From: Chachezhania antarctica
Lineage (GTDB): Bacteria > Pseudomonadota > Alphaproteobacteria > Rhodobacterales > Rhodobacteraceae
Assembly (NCBI RefSeq): GCF_003646465.1
Contig: NZ_QZEX01000009.1
Span: forward strand, 122,142 to 186,141
DNA length: 64,000 nucleotides
Reading direction: 5' to 3'
A program made the translations under genes and the position numbers. Below are positions 47,794 through 55,737 of this stretch, piece by piece (the stretch's first letter is position 1; every line of letters begins with the position of its first letter). The notes under the pieces were generated by a model. It was not told the DNA's origin. It worked only from the letters and a program-made list of their open reading frames with translations, and searched no databases.

Positions 47794-50775
47794 TCAGAAC
47801 CGGATACCAAGCTCTACGGAAAGACTGTACTGGCTGGCGTTCTCCGCGACTTCCCCCTGGTAAGCGACAAGGAGTGCGGACCGCGCGCCGGTTTCCACCC
47901 GTAGCCCTGCTTCGATCAGGGCGGCATCTTTCGTGATGGGCGACCCGCTCACGGAAAAGCTGTCACTGCCGTCGAAGGCCAGCGAGGCGGCGGGATCGAC
48001 ATCGCCGAAGGCGTGGCGCCAGCCAAGACCGGCGCCGAATGTCGCGCGCGAACCGGCAAGCGAGAAGTCGGTGCCGTAACGAAGGCCGAGCGTGGTGAAC
48101 GTGGTATCGGTTTCCCCGGCTTCGCCCGTCAGGGCGGCGGCGCCACCTGTCTCGGCGAAGCCGTCGGTATGCGCGCGCACGTGGCTGAGGCCAGCATAGG
48201 GCTCGAACTTTCCGCCGCCAACGTCCAGACGATAGCCCGCTTCGGCAAAGACCTGCGTCGTACGGGCGTCGTAGCTTGCTTCAAGGTCGTCGAACGCTGT
48301 TCCGTAGCTCGCATAGCGTTCGGTCTCGATATCATGGCGCGAATGGATCAGCCCCGCCCGAATTCCCAGCGGCCCCTGCTGCGATCCCGCGTAGAGCCCG
48401 ACGTGATAGTTTTCGCTGGACCCGGTGGACGCCCGATCCCCGGAATCATACGAGGACTCGCTGATACCGGCTAGCGCTCCCAGCCTCCAATTGTCGCCGA
48501 CAGGGACATCGTAGCCGCCTATCAGGCCACGTATCGAGTTGTCGAATTCGGCAATGCCATTGGTCGCGCCGGTGCTGCCGCGACTGCCGAAAGCGGTGCC
48601 CCAAGCTGTAGGACCGGCCTGAATGCCATCATCGCCGGATATCGGAGCGACGGAATTGCGGGCCACCGGAACCGGCACCGCGCCCGATGGAAAGCGCAGT
48701 CGCGCCAGCACGTTGGCCTGCACAACCTGACCCTGTTCCACCAATGCAGCATCAATCGAGGCGTGAATCTCGCCCGAGAGTTCATCGAACGCGGCCGCGG
48801 CGGCCTCCGTGTTCATCCTGACGATCTGGCGGTGAACAGGGTTTCCGGTGGACAGCGTGTCAAGTGCCGCTGCGGTCGCCGCCTGGTTCCCGGTGCGGGC
48901 GGCGCTGGCGAAGGACAGATCGCTGCGCCCGACCGACAGAGCCACGTTCCGCGCCCCGCGCACGATATCGAATGACAGGAAGGGGGTCGCCGCGTTCCCG
49001 GGCGAGAGGTATTCGCCTGTCACACCACCACCCGCTGTCAGGATGTCGAAGCGGCTGCCGATCGCGGGCATCTCCGCCAGGGAAAGAAGATCGATCTTCG
49101 CGCCGGTTTCAATGGTGGCGCTGCCTTCGACCACGATCCTGTCCGCCGCGGTACCGTCGATCGTCAGCTCGTAAACGGAATCTGACTGCTGCGTGAAGCT
49201 GCCCGCGACCTTCATTTTCCCCACGGTTTCGTCCGGAGCTTCCGCACGCCCCGGCGAGACCGTGCCGCCGGCCCTCACCATCAGATCGCCGGTCGTGCCC
49301 GTTCCAGCCAGTCGCCCGGACCCCCGCACCGTCGTCGCGCCGGTCAGCCGGCCCGTCACCGCCAACGTCCCGCCGGTGACATTGGTCGCACCGGCATAGC
49401 TGTTGTCGCCCGAGAGGATAAGCGTCCCCGCGCCGCGCTTTCGCAGCCCGGCCGGACCGGAAATCGGGTTCGACCACTCCGAGACATAGCCCTGTGTATC
49501 CACATCGAAGACGCCGTCGTAGCGGAACGCCATCGGACCCTTCACCGCCGTCCCCAGATCGAGCATGCCTTGGCCGTAGATTTCAGCAGGTCCCACATCT
49601 TTCGCCGTCGTCAGGATCGTCTCGATCACCTGTCGGGCATTCATGTAGGGAAAGGCCTCGCGCAGAACAGCTGCCGATCCGGTGACATGGGGGGCAGCCA
49701 TCGAGGTGCCGGCCTCGTACTCGTAGGTTCGCATCGGGAAGGTGGAAAAGACCCCGTTGGTCTTGCCGTCGATCTCACCGCCCGGCGCCGCAAGGCACCA
49801 TTCCGCGGCCGCGCCGCAGCGATTGGAATAGCTGGCGATCTTGCCGTCCGGTCCGACGGCGGCGACGGCAATGAGCGTGCCCTTCAGGTCCGAGAAATCA
49901 AGGTCTGCGATGGCCGGATCCGACGGATTGAGCGGCGTGTAATACGCCCCATCCTCGAATTGCTCTTCGGTTTCGATCTGCACGAAGCCGTAGAGCCCCG
50001 CGGCCGTGTTCGCCGGCGTGACCAGTGGCATCATGCCGTTGCCTGTGGGAAAGGCGGACGCAACGGGTTGATCGATGTATTCGTTCCCCGCCGAATAGAC
50101 CATCACGACGTCTGCCTCGGCCAGCGCCTTGAGTCGACGGTAGTTCGCGATCATCGTTTTCCGGTCGTCGTAGATCGGCTGGAAATCGAGCTCCCGATAG
50201 TTGGGGTTCCTGATAGTATTGTCGGTGTCATCGTTGATGTACTTCGGCAGCGTCGGTGGGCCGAAACTGCCGTTCAGCACCTGCGCGCCATGGGTGGCCG
50301 CATAGGCCTCGGCCCTCAATTCGGCGTCGGGCAAGTCAGGATCATCGTCGTCGGGCGTGATGGCCCGCAGAGGAAGAAGGATCGCGCCATAGGCCACGCC
50401 CTGCATGCCCTTTCCGTTGCGGGCGGCCCCGATGATTCCGGTGACATGGGTCCCGTGCCCTTCGATTTCACCGTCATCGGGATCGATGTCGCTGACATCA
50501 TCCGGCGGCAACCCACCGCCGAAGTTCCGCAGGTCCGGGGATACACGCCCGGAAAACTCGGGGTGGTTGACGGCAAGGCCGCTGTCCACGATCGCGACGA
50601 CCACATCTTTACCCGTATACCCAAGCTGGTTGGCTTCCAGCGTCCCGATCATGGCGAGACCCCAGTTGGCACGGTATTCGGCGTCGTCGACCGGTGCCGG
50701 CTGCGCCATGAGCGGCGCCGAAGTCACGACGATCGAGATCGCCACACCGAATGCGGCCCCTGCTGTCTTGGTCAT
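47794..50775 (-). CDS. S8 (subtilisin-like) serine protease autotransporter
   Basis: A 993-residue type Va secreted protease. A signal peptide (MTKTAGAAFGVAISIVVTSA, cleavage near LMAQP) is followed by the peptidase domain with Asp64 (VAIVDSGLAV), His107 (IEGHGTHVTGI), the oxyanion Asn231 (YSAGNEY) and Ser358 (AGTSMAAPH). A PATR-like beta-helix repeat (GAGTLILSGDNSYAGATNVTGGTLAVTG) near residue 450 leads into the passenger stem, and the last 270 or so residues form the autotransporter beta barrel ending in SVELGIRF with terminal Phe. It cleaves proteins at the cell surface or in the medium. The start at 50775 has GGAGGG just upstream. It stands alone between IS remnants. Confidence 0.92.
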   Translation of the reverse strand: MTKTAGAAFGVAISIVVTSAPLMAQPAPVDDAEYRANWGLAMIGTLEANQLGYTGKDVVVAIVDSGLAVNHPEFSGRVSPDLRNFGGGLPPDDVSDIDPDDGEIEGHGTHVTGIIGAARNGKGMQGVAYGAILLPLRAITPDDDDPDLPDAELRAEAYAATHGAQVLNGSFGPPTLPKYINDDTDNTIRNPNYRELDFQPIYDDRKTMIANYRRLKALAEADVVMVYSAGNEYIDQPVASAFPTGNGMMPLVTPANTAAGLYGFVQIETEEQFEDGAYYTPLNPSDPAIADLDFSDLKGTLIAVAAVGPDGKIASYSNRCGAAAEWCLAAPGGEIDGKTNGVFSTFPMRTYEYEAGTSMAAPHVTGSAAVLREAFPYMNARQVIETILTTAKDVGPAEIYGQGMLDLGTAVKGPMAFRYDGVFDVDTQGYVSEWSNPISGPAGLRKRGAGTLILSGDNSYAGATNVTGGTLAVTGRLTGATTVRGSGRLAGTGTTGDLMVRAGGTVSPGRAEAPDETVGKMKVAGSFTQQSDSVYELTIDGTAADRIVVEGSATIETGAKIDLLSLAEMPAIGSRFDILTAGGGVTGEYLSPGNAATPFLSFDIVRGARNVALSVGRSDLSFASAARTGNQAATAAALDTLSTGNPVHRQIVRMNTEAAAAAFDELSGEIHASIDAALVEQGQVVQANVLARLRFPSGAVPVPVARNSVAPISGDDGIQAGPTAWGTAFGSRGSTGATNGIAEFDNSIRGLIGGYDVPVGDNWRLGALAGISESSYDSGDRASTGSSENYHVGLYAGSQQGPLGIRAGLIHSRHDIETERYASYGTAFDDLEASYDARTTQVFAEAGYRLDVGGGKFEPYAGLSHVRAHTDGFAETGGAAALTGEAGETDTTFTTLGLRYGTDFSLAGSRATFGAGLGWRHAFGDVDPAASLAFDGSDSFSVSGSPITKDAALIEAGLRVETGARSALLVAYQGEVAENASQYSLSVELGIRF

Positions 50776-50969
50776 GATTCCCTCCAAGCCCCGACCATAT
50801 CAGCAAGCATTGAAATCTCGATGGGAGATTGCTTGACGCTAGACGTCGTCATTCGGGCATCGGCCCTGTAGGCGATGTTGCGCAACTCAGCCAACGGGCA
50901 GAGTTTCCCCTTTCCCAGGCTTCGGCATGCAACGGATCTAACCGTCAGGATTCGCTAAGTGAATCCCTC

Positions 50970-51167
50970 TCACCGATTTGCGCAACAACGCCGTTCTAAC
51001 GCGAGCTCCCGCAGGCGCTCGCGCAGATCGTGATCGTCTGGACGTCGGCTGCGGTAGCGGATCGAGGTCCGGTCCGCGCCGATCACGGCACACGCCCGCC
51101 GCTCGCTCATCTCGTGGCACTCCACGAGGATCGCGACGGCTTCACGCCTGGCGGCGGGCGTCACCAC
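50970..51167 (-). pseudogene. Truncated IS3-family OrfB
   Basis: MVTPAARREAVAILVECHEM begins the frame, followed by SERRACAVIGADRTSIRYRS and LRERLRELALERR, the usual start of an OrfB of this group. It then ends CCANR and a stop instead of continuing with FGYRRLH and the integrase core. Its start overlaps the orfA stop region, as in intact elements. Confidence 0.75.
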
Positions 51168-51427
51168 TTTCGCGACAGGCGATCCTTCAGCGCGGCCTGG
51201 TCGAGCAGCGACTCCGCGAGGAGCCGCTTGAGCCGGGCGTTCTCATCCTCGAGCGCCTTCAGCCGCTTGGCATCGGACACTTCCATGCCCCCGAACTTTG
51301 CCTTCCAGGCGTAGAACGTGGCACTGCCGATGCCGTGCCGACGGCAGAGCTCCGCCGTCTTCGCACCGGCATCCTGCTCTCGCAGAATGCCGATGATCTG
51401 CTCCTCGGTGAACTTCGATCTCTTCAT
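51161..51427 (-). CDS. IS3-family transposase OrfA (in truncated element)
   Basis: An intact 88-residue OrfA: MKRSKFTEEQIIGILREQDA and TAELCRRHGIGSATFYAWKA form the helix-turn-helix, and DAKRLKALEDENARLKRLLA is the leucine-zipper segment. The partner OrfB is truncated, so the protein can at most bind related IS ends and interfere with them. Confidence 0.85.
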   Translation of the reverse strand: MKRSKFTEEQIIGILREQDAGAKTAELCRRHGIGSATFYAWKAKFGGMEVSDAKRLKALEDENARLKRLLAESLLDQAALKDRLSRKW

Positions 51428-51528
51428 GGTCCGGTCCTTTCATGGGGCCGGACTCCAGTATCAGATGGAGGAGTTATCAGGGGGCAGAGCATCGCCGCTA
51501 TCTAACCGATAACTTGTTGAAAGCCCTG

Positions 51529-52539
51529 TTAATCTAAGACAGCAGTTTGCCGCCGCAATTCGCCCGGTGATTGGCCATAGTTGTTGCGAAAAGCGCGCCC
51601 GAAATGTGAAATATCTTTGAAACCTGCTGCATATGCGATGGTTGAAACCCGAAGGTGACAGTTGTTCGAATCGGTGAGCAAGCGTGCAGCGGCCGACAGA
51701 CGTTCGTCCAAAAGGATCACGCCAAAGCGTTCTCCATTCCGGGCCAGGACTTGCTGGATGTATCCGACCGACAGCCCCATTTGGGCAGCGCAATCGGCCA
51801 AATTGAAATCCTGCCGGGAACTGTTCTGGCGGATGATCTGCCTGATCTGATGAGCCAGAGCTATGCTGCGCGAGGCGGGCGTGCTGCGGGATTTGTCGGG
51901 CGCTGCGGACACCACAGTCAGTGACAAGACAATTTGCGTTATTCGGGACAGAACATCGCTGCCCATCCGATCTGGAGAAGTATCAAGGGACCGTCCTGCT
52001 TCAGACAACAAATGCCCCAGCACTGGCTGGCGCGACAATACATGAGGCCCATTTGACAGCTGCTCCCGAACTGCGTCCCCGAACAGGCGTTTGGGCACCA
52101 TGAGCGATGCGACTCTCAGCGGCTTACTCTTGTGGTGTTTCAAGTCAAATGGTTCAGCGCCATCAAAAATGCCGACGTCCCCCATGTGCAGCGTGACCGA
52201 TTTACGTTTTTGCTCAATCTGGCAAGCACCATAAAGCTGCGTGTTGATATAATAGCAATCAACTGGCGAGGCTGCGATTTCTCGGGTGCCTCGATGCACA
52301 GAATGGGTGCTGGCGGAGACCAGGTTCAGCACAACATCGTCGATCTGATGCGACCGCAGGTCGGCATGAAAGCTCTTGCGCTCGGCTCGGTCCAATTCAG
52401 GCCGCAGCGGCATGAACGTCGTGCAAATGCCTTCGCGATAGTAATCAAACGCCTCGGAATGCCCCATCGATCCGGTGTTCCAAACTCGATATGGAGGCGA
52501 AACCTGAGTATCAGCACAAGATTCATGACTCTGAGCCAT
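51529..52539 (-). CDS. AraC-family transcriptional regulator
   Basis: A 336-residue regulator. The N-terminal AraC-binding-like domain (about residues 30-200; YINTQLYGACQIEQKRKSVTLHMGDVGIFDGAEPFDLKH) is of the type found in activators such as XylS/FeaR. The C-terminal double helix-turn-helix spans FNLADCAAQMGLSVGYIQQVLARNGERFGVILLDERLSAAARLL and VSTIAYAAGFKDISHFGRAFRNNYGQSPGELR. The start at 52539 (ATG) has GGAG 11 bp upstream; a TTG start at 52596 would run into the divergent hydrolase gene. It is divergent from the alpha/beta hydrolase, its probable target. Confidence 0.88.
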   Translation of the reverse strand: MAQSHESCADTQVSPPYRVWNTGSMGHSEAFDYYREGICTTFMPLRPELDRAERKSFHADLRSHQIDDVVLNLVSASTHSVHRGTREIAASPVDCYYINTQLYGACQIEQKRKSVTLHMGDVGIFDGAEPFDLKHHKSKPLRVASLMVPKRLFGDAVREQLSNGPHVLSRQPVLGHLLSEAGRSLDTSPDRMGSDVLSRITQIVLSLTVVSAAPDKSRSTPASRSIALAHQIRQIIRQNSSRQDFNLADCAAQMGLSVGYIQQVLARNGERFGVILLDERLSAAARLLTDSNNCHLRVSTIAYAAGFKDISHFGRAFRNNYGQSPGELRRQTAVLD

Positions 52540-52598
52540 GGGAAAATAATCTCCGTTGAATAATCTGGATTCACAAACAATAGGGAGGGAAACCAAAC

Positions 52599-53324
52599 AT
52601 GTCTACTTTCGTACTTGTCCACGGGGCGTGGCACACGGGCGAACTGTTCGAACCGGTCGCAAAGCCCATTCGGGAGGCGGGTCATACCGTGCATTGCCCC
52701 ACAGTCACAGGGAACAACCCGGGCGATCTGCGCACGACAGGGCTGGACGTCGCGATCACGTCCATCACTGACTACATCGAATCCAACGATCTGAAGGATG
52801 TCATCCTGCTCGGCCACAGTTATGGCGGCATGGTGATTACCGGTGTTGCTGACCGGATTCCAGGCCGTCTGAAGCGGCTCATCTACTGGAATGCCTTCGT
52901 GCCCAACAACGGCGAATGCCTGAACGATATGGTGCCGCCGCACTATGTGGGCATGTTCGATGCGGTCAGCGCCGAAAGCTCTGACAACAGCGTCATGCTC
53001 CCTTTCCCGATCTGGCGCGAAGCCTTCATCAACGACGGTTCGTCCGAGCTTGCACAGTCCAGCTATGAGCGGCTCAATGCGCATCCATATGCCACCTTCA
53101 CCGATACGATTTCGCTATCGTCAAACCCGGCGGAAATGGAGCTTCCAAAGTCCTATATCAACTGCACTGAGGATACCGCTCTGCCGCAAAGCCTTGGCTG
53201 GCATCCCCGTCTCTCAGAGAAACTGGGGTTGTTCCGCCTGGTACAAATATCGGGCAGCCACGAGGTGTGCTTTTCAAATCCCGCTGCCCTTGCAAAGGCG
53301 ATTATGGATGCCGGACGCGACTGA
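52599..53324 (+). CDS. Alpha/beta hydrolase (methylesterase / hydroxynitrile-lyase-like)
   Basis: A 241-residue soluble hydrolase. MSTFVLVHGAWHTGELFEPV has the HGxW oxyanion region typical of salicylate-esterase/EstC-like enzymes, GHSYGGMVITGVA carries the nucleophile Ser74, an acid lies near NCTEDTALP, and the His is in ISGSHEVCFSNPAAL. Members cleave esters of small or aromatic alcohols (EstC, pyrethroid hydrolases) or act as hydroxynitrile lyases. The start at 52599 has AGGGAGG upstream. It is divergent from an araC gene that probably senses its substrate. No second gene follows in its unit. Confidence 0.88.
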   Translation: MSTFVLVHGAWHTGELFEPVAKPIREAGHTVHCPTVTGNNPGDLRTTGLDVAITSITDYIESNDLKDVILLGHSYGGMVITGVADRIPGRLKRLIYWNAFVPNNGECLNDMVPPHYVGMFDAVSAESSDNSVMLPFPIWREAFINDGSSELAQSSYERLNAHPYATFTDTISLSSNPAEMELPKSYINCTEDTALPQSLGWHPRLSEKLGLFRLVQISGSHEVCFSNPAALAKAIMDAGRD

Positions 53325-53514
53325 GGTCGAATGCGAGCGCCAGGGAAAGCTCTTGGACAAGCAACAATCCCATGGCTGCCGTTCATGATGCTTGCAGCAT
53401 CCGGTGGCATGGGCTCGAAGTGGACCTCGGGTGCAACGCAGAATCCTGTGATATGATGTCCTGTCAACGTCGGGTTGTCGATGTGGCAGGGCGTGGTGGA
53501 TCGGAGGATCCATC

Positions 53515-54147
53515 ATGGAAACGCCAAACTTGCCCGCCATTCGCGCACTGCCCCCAGCCTGGAACAAAGGACGGATCGTCGGCCAGAAGAGGCCGCTCAA
53601 AACCAAACACGTCTGGGCGATCAGGGTCCGGCTGGAGCTGGTCGGGAACCATCGTGATCTGGCCCTTTTCAATCTTGCCATCGACAGCAAGCTGCGCGCT
53701 TGTGATCTGGTCAGGATGAAGGTGGTGGATGTCATGGCGTCAGGCGAAATCAAGGAACGCGCGTCGGTTCTGCAGAGCAAGACCCGGACACCTGTGCGTT
53801 TCGAAGTTTCTGAAGGCACCCGTGCATCGCTCGCAAGGTGGATGCGAGAGCCGCTCATGGTCGGATGCGAATACCTCTGGCCTGGGCGTTTTCACGAACG
53901 CCTTCGCATCTCGACTCGCCAGTGTGCGCGTATTGTCCGTGAGTGGGTGGCCTCCATTGGTCTGGAGGCTAGCGCCTATGGCACGCACTCGATGCGGCGA
54001 ACGAAGGTGACCCAAATTTAGAAGAAAACGGGCAACCTTCGGGCAGTCCAGCTGTTGTTGGGCCATACCAAGATAGACAGCACCGTCAGATACCTTGGCG
54101 TTGAGCTTGAAGATGCACTGGCTATCGCCGAAGCTATCGAAATTTGA
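53515..54147 (+). pseudogene. Small tyrosine recombinase interrupted by an amber codon
   Basis: The frame METPNLPAIRALPPAWNKGR continues through TKHVWAIRVRLELVGNHRDL, the first catalytic Arg region (SKLRACDLVRMKV), HSMRRTKVTQI, then TAG at 54019-54021, and on without a frame change as KKTGNLRAVQLLLGHTKIDS and TVRYLGVELEDALAIAEAIE to TGA at 54145. Homologues of about 200 residues have Tyr at the stop position (QIYKKTGN). All catalytic residues (Arg, HxxR, the H/K of GHTK, nucleophile Tyr in RYLGV) are otherwise present, so the damage is a single nonsense change. GGAGG precedes the start. A hairpin at 54154-54175 follows. Confidence 0.8.
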
Positions 54148-54153
54148 AGGCAT

Positions 54154-54175
54154 GGGCCGTCTTCACAGACGGCCC
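54154..54175. terminator. Hairpin after the recombinase gene
   Basis: GGGCCGTC and GACGGCCC form perfect 8-bp arms around TTCACA, 7 bp after the final stop codon of the recombinase and 59 bp before the end of the convergent HAD gene. It may terminate both; a recombination-site role cannot be excluded. Confidence 0.5.
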
Positions 54176-54233
54176 GAAGCTGACCTCCGCTACGTGTTGA
54201 ACGAGAAGCGCCGATGCGCGCATTGGCAGATAC

Positions 54234-55148
54234 TTAAGGCTCCACCTGGGTGGGCATCCATTGCAAGCGATCAGAAAGACCGACAAGGCTCAGATTCGCA
54301 TACTGGCCCCTGATAATTTTGGCGGCCATTGTCACCTCGGCCTCGACCTTCATGTTGCCGAACGCGCCGGCATGGATGCCACCTGTGATGAAGTAGGCAT
54401 CAAAACCGTTGTTGGCGGCGCCCATGATATCCGTCGGCAGGCCATCACCAATGGCAAGCAAATGGCGCTTTCTCAGGGTCCTGCCGGCAAGACCATTTGC
54501 CCTGATGAGCGCGTCGTCATATATCGCGGCTTCTGGTTTGCCGGCGAAAACGACCTTGCCGCCAAGGGCCACATATCGTTGCGCAATTGATCCCGCACAA
54601 ATGACCATTCGGTTGCCACTGCGGACCACCAGATCTGGATTCGCACAGATCACGGTGACGGCGTTTTGCTGCATTTCAGTGAGTTGACGCTCATAGTTGT
54701 CCACCGACAAGACCTCATCATCGAGTGGCCCGGTCAGAAGGCAAAGCTGCGCATCAGACATTTCAACAATTGGGTTCGGTAGTCCTTCGAGGACCGACAT
54801 GTCACGTGCCGGACCAAAATGAAAAAGCGGAGCGTCGGGTTGTCTTGCAAGCAAAGCAGCCGTGACATCGCCAGAGGTCACGATGGTGTCGAAGGCCGAC
54901 CTCGGAACGCCGAACCGCTTCAGCTGTGGGTAGATGTCCCGGGACAATCGTGGTGCGTTGGTGATCAGGATCACGAAACGCCCACTGGCACGGACCCTGC
55001 ACAAGGCATCGACGGCGTCGTTGAAAGCGGCGGTCCCATTGTGGATGACCCCCCAGACATCGCAAAGCACACCGTCGTAGCGGCTGACGATTTCGCTGAA
55101 CGAAGAAAATTCAAAGGATGAAGACAGCGACTGACCGATGTGTCCCAT
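54234..55148 (-). CDS. HAD-superfamily (IIA, NagD-like) hydrolase
   Basis: A 304-residue protein of the TIGR01459-type HAD-IIA group. Motif I is LCDVWGVIHNG with the nucleophile Asp30, but the usual second Asp is Trp32, as is typical of this subgroup. Then FVILITNAPRL is motif II, GKPEAAIYDDAL carries the Lys of motif III, and AIGDGLPTDIMGAANNGFDAYFITGGIHAG is motif IV with acidic metal ligands. NagD-type enzymes dephosphorylate nucleotides, sugars or glycerol-like phosphates. It is divergent from the aminotransferase, cytidylyltransferase-like and CDP-alcohol transferase genes and shares their AT-richer composition. This suggests a phosphatase step in, or supply for, that pathway. Confidence 0.82.
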   Translation of the reverse strand: MGHIGQSLSSSFEFSSFSEIVSRYDGVLCDVWGVIHNGTAAFNDAVDALCRVRASGRFVILITNAPRLSRDIYPQLKRFGVPRSAFDTIVTSGDVTAALLARQPDAPLFHFGPARDMSVLEGLPNPIVEMSDAQLCLLTGPLDDEVLSVDNYERQLTEMQQNAVTVICANPDLVVRSGNRMVICAGSIAQRYVALGGKVVFAGKPEAAIYDDALIRANGLAGRTLRKRHLLAIGDGLPTDIMGAANNGFDAYFITGGIHAGAFGNMKVEAEVTMAAKIIRGQYANLSLVGLSDRLQWMPTQVEP

Positions 55149-55675
55149 GAAGGAATTTGCGTAGGTTCAGGTGCCGTTGCCGTCAAGCGGTACTTCTTGC
55201 GCGGCCGGTGGTCGAGAAGACGGGCGCTCGGGTCTTTTCCCGCACGCATTGCGCCCCGGCCGCCTTTTGGGTGCCTATCTAATCCTTGCTATTGCAGGGC
55301 GTTGACAGTAGGGCTGTATCTTCAGGGGCGCAAAAGTGGCCCATGAGTGCTTTTCTACAGCCAATCGTGATAGCTCAGCCCTCCCGATCCCATTGGTGGG
55401 TGTTTTCGGGACAGGCAAAAAGCCTTGCGGCGCCATCACTTGGCCACACTCCACGACCAGTATTTCCGTTCGACGTCAGTTCACATTGGCTGGAACGGTT
55501 GAAATTGGCGTTTCACTAAAAACTGATCCGCACGAATTTCCGGGATCCGTCATTTCAGAATTCCTGCCACAGACGTCCGTTTTTTTGGGCGACACGACCA
55601 CAGCCTTAGGCAGGGCTGCTCTTTCGAACTCGATTTGTGCCCTCTCGATATTCCTGCGCGGATCGCGTTCATGGA
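55149..55675. other. Long divergent intergenic region
   Basis: About 530 bases between the HAD gene and the aminotransferase operon. An open frame exists on the plus strand but has no start signal or recognisable family and reads as low-quality sequence. It probably holds the regulatory region; the clear elements are listed at 55676-55715. Confidence 0.4.
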
Positions 55676-55715
55676 TATACTATGGGCGTATCAAATTTGT
55701 GACACGGGTCACAAA
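55676..55715 (+). promoter_or_regulatory. -10 element and CRP/FNR-type palindrome before the aminotransferase operon
   Basis: TATACT (55676-55681) is a good -10, with only a weak -35 (TTCCTG at 55651). Just downstream, TTTGTGAC and GTCACAAA (55696-55715) form perfect 8-bp arms around ACGG. The core TGTGA-N6-TCACA is the classic CRP consensus. Located about +8 to +27 from the predicted start of transcription, it would act as a repressor site from this promoter. Which CRP/FNR protein binds it in this genus is unknown. Confidence 0.5.
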
Positions 55716-55737
55716 GTTGTCGGAGTATGATCTGATT

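Larger units (their letters stand above)
50938..51480 (-). mobile_element. Truncated second IS3-family element
   Basis: A partial element with a full orfA (51161-51427) and only the first about 60 codons of orfB (to 50970). The orfA-proximal end probably lies near 51470-51480 (minus-strand CCCCCTGATAACTCCTCC). The other end and the DDE domain are missing, so it cannot transpose by itself. It lies between the autotransporter and the araC gene and is not a copy of the element at 45959-47188; the OrfA proteins differ clearly. Confidence 0.7.

Noticed and set aside
54019..54021. Amber codon of the recombinase as programmed readthrough or an unusual amino acid
   Set aside because: No neighbouring signal or special tRNA gene is seen; a simple nonsense mutation of a Tyr codon is the economical explanation.
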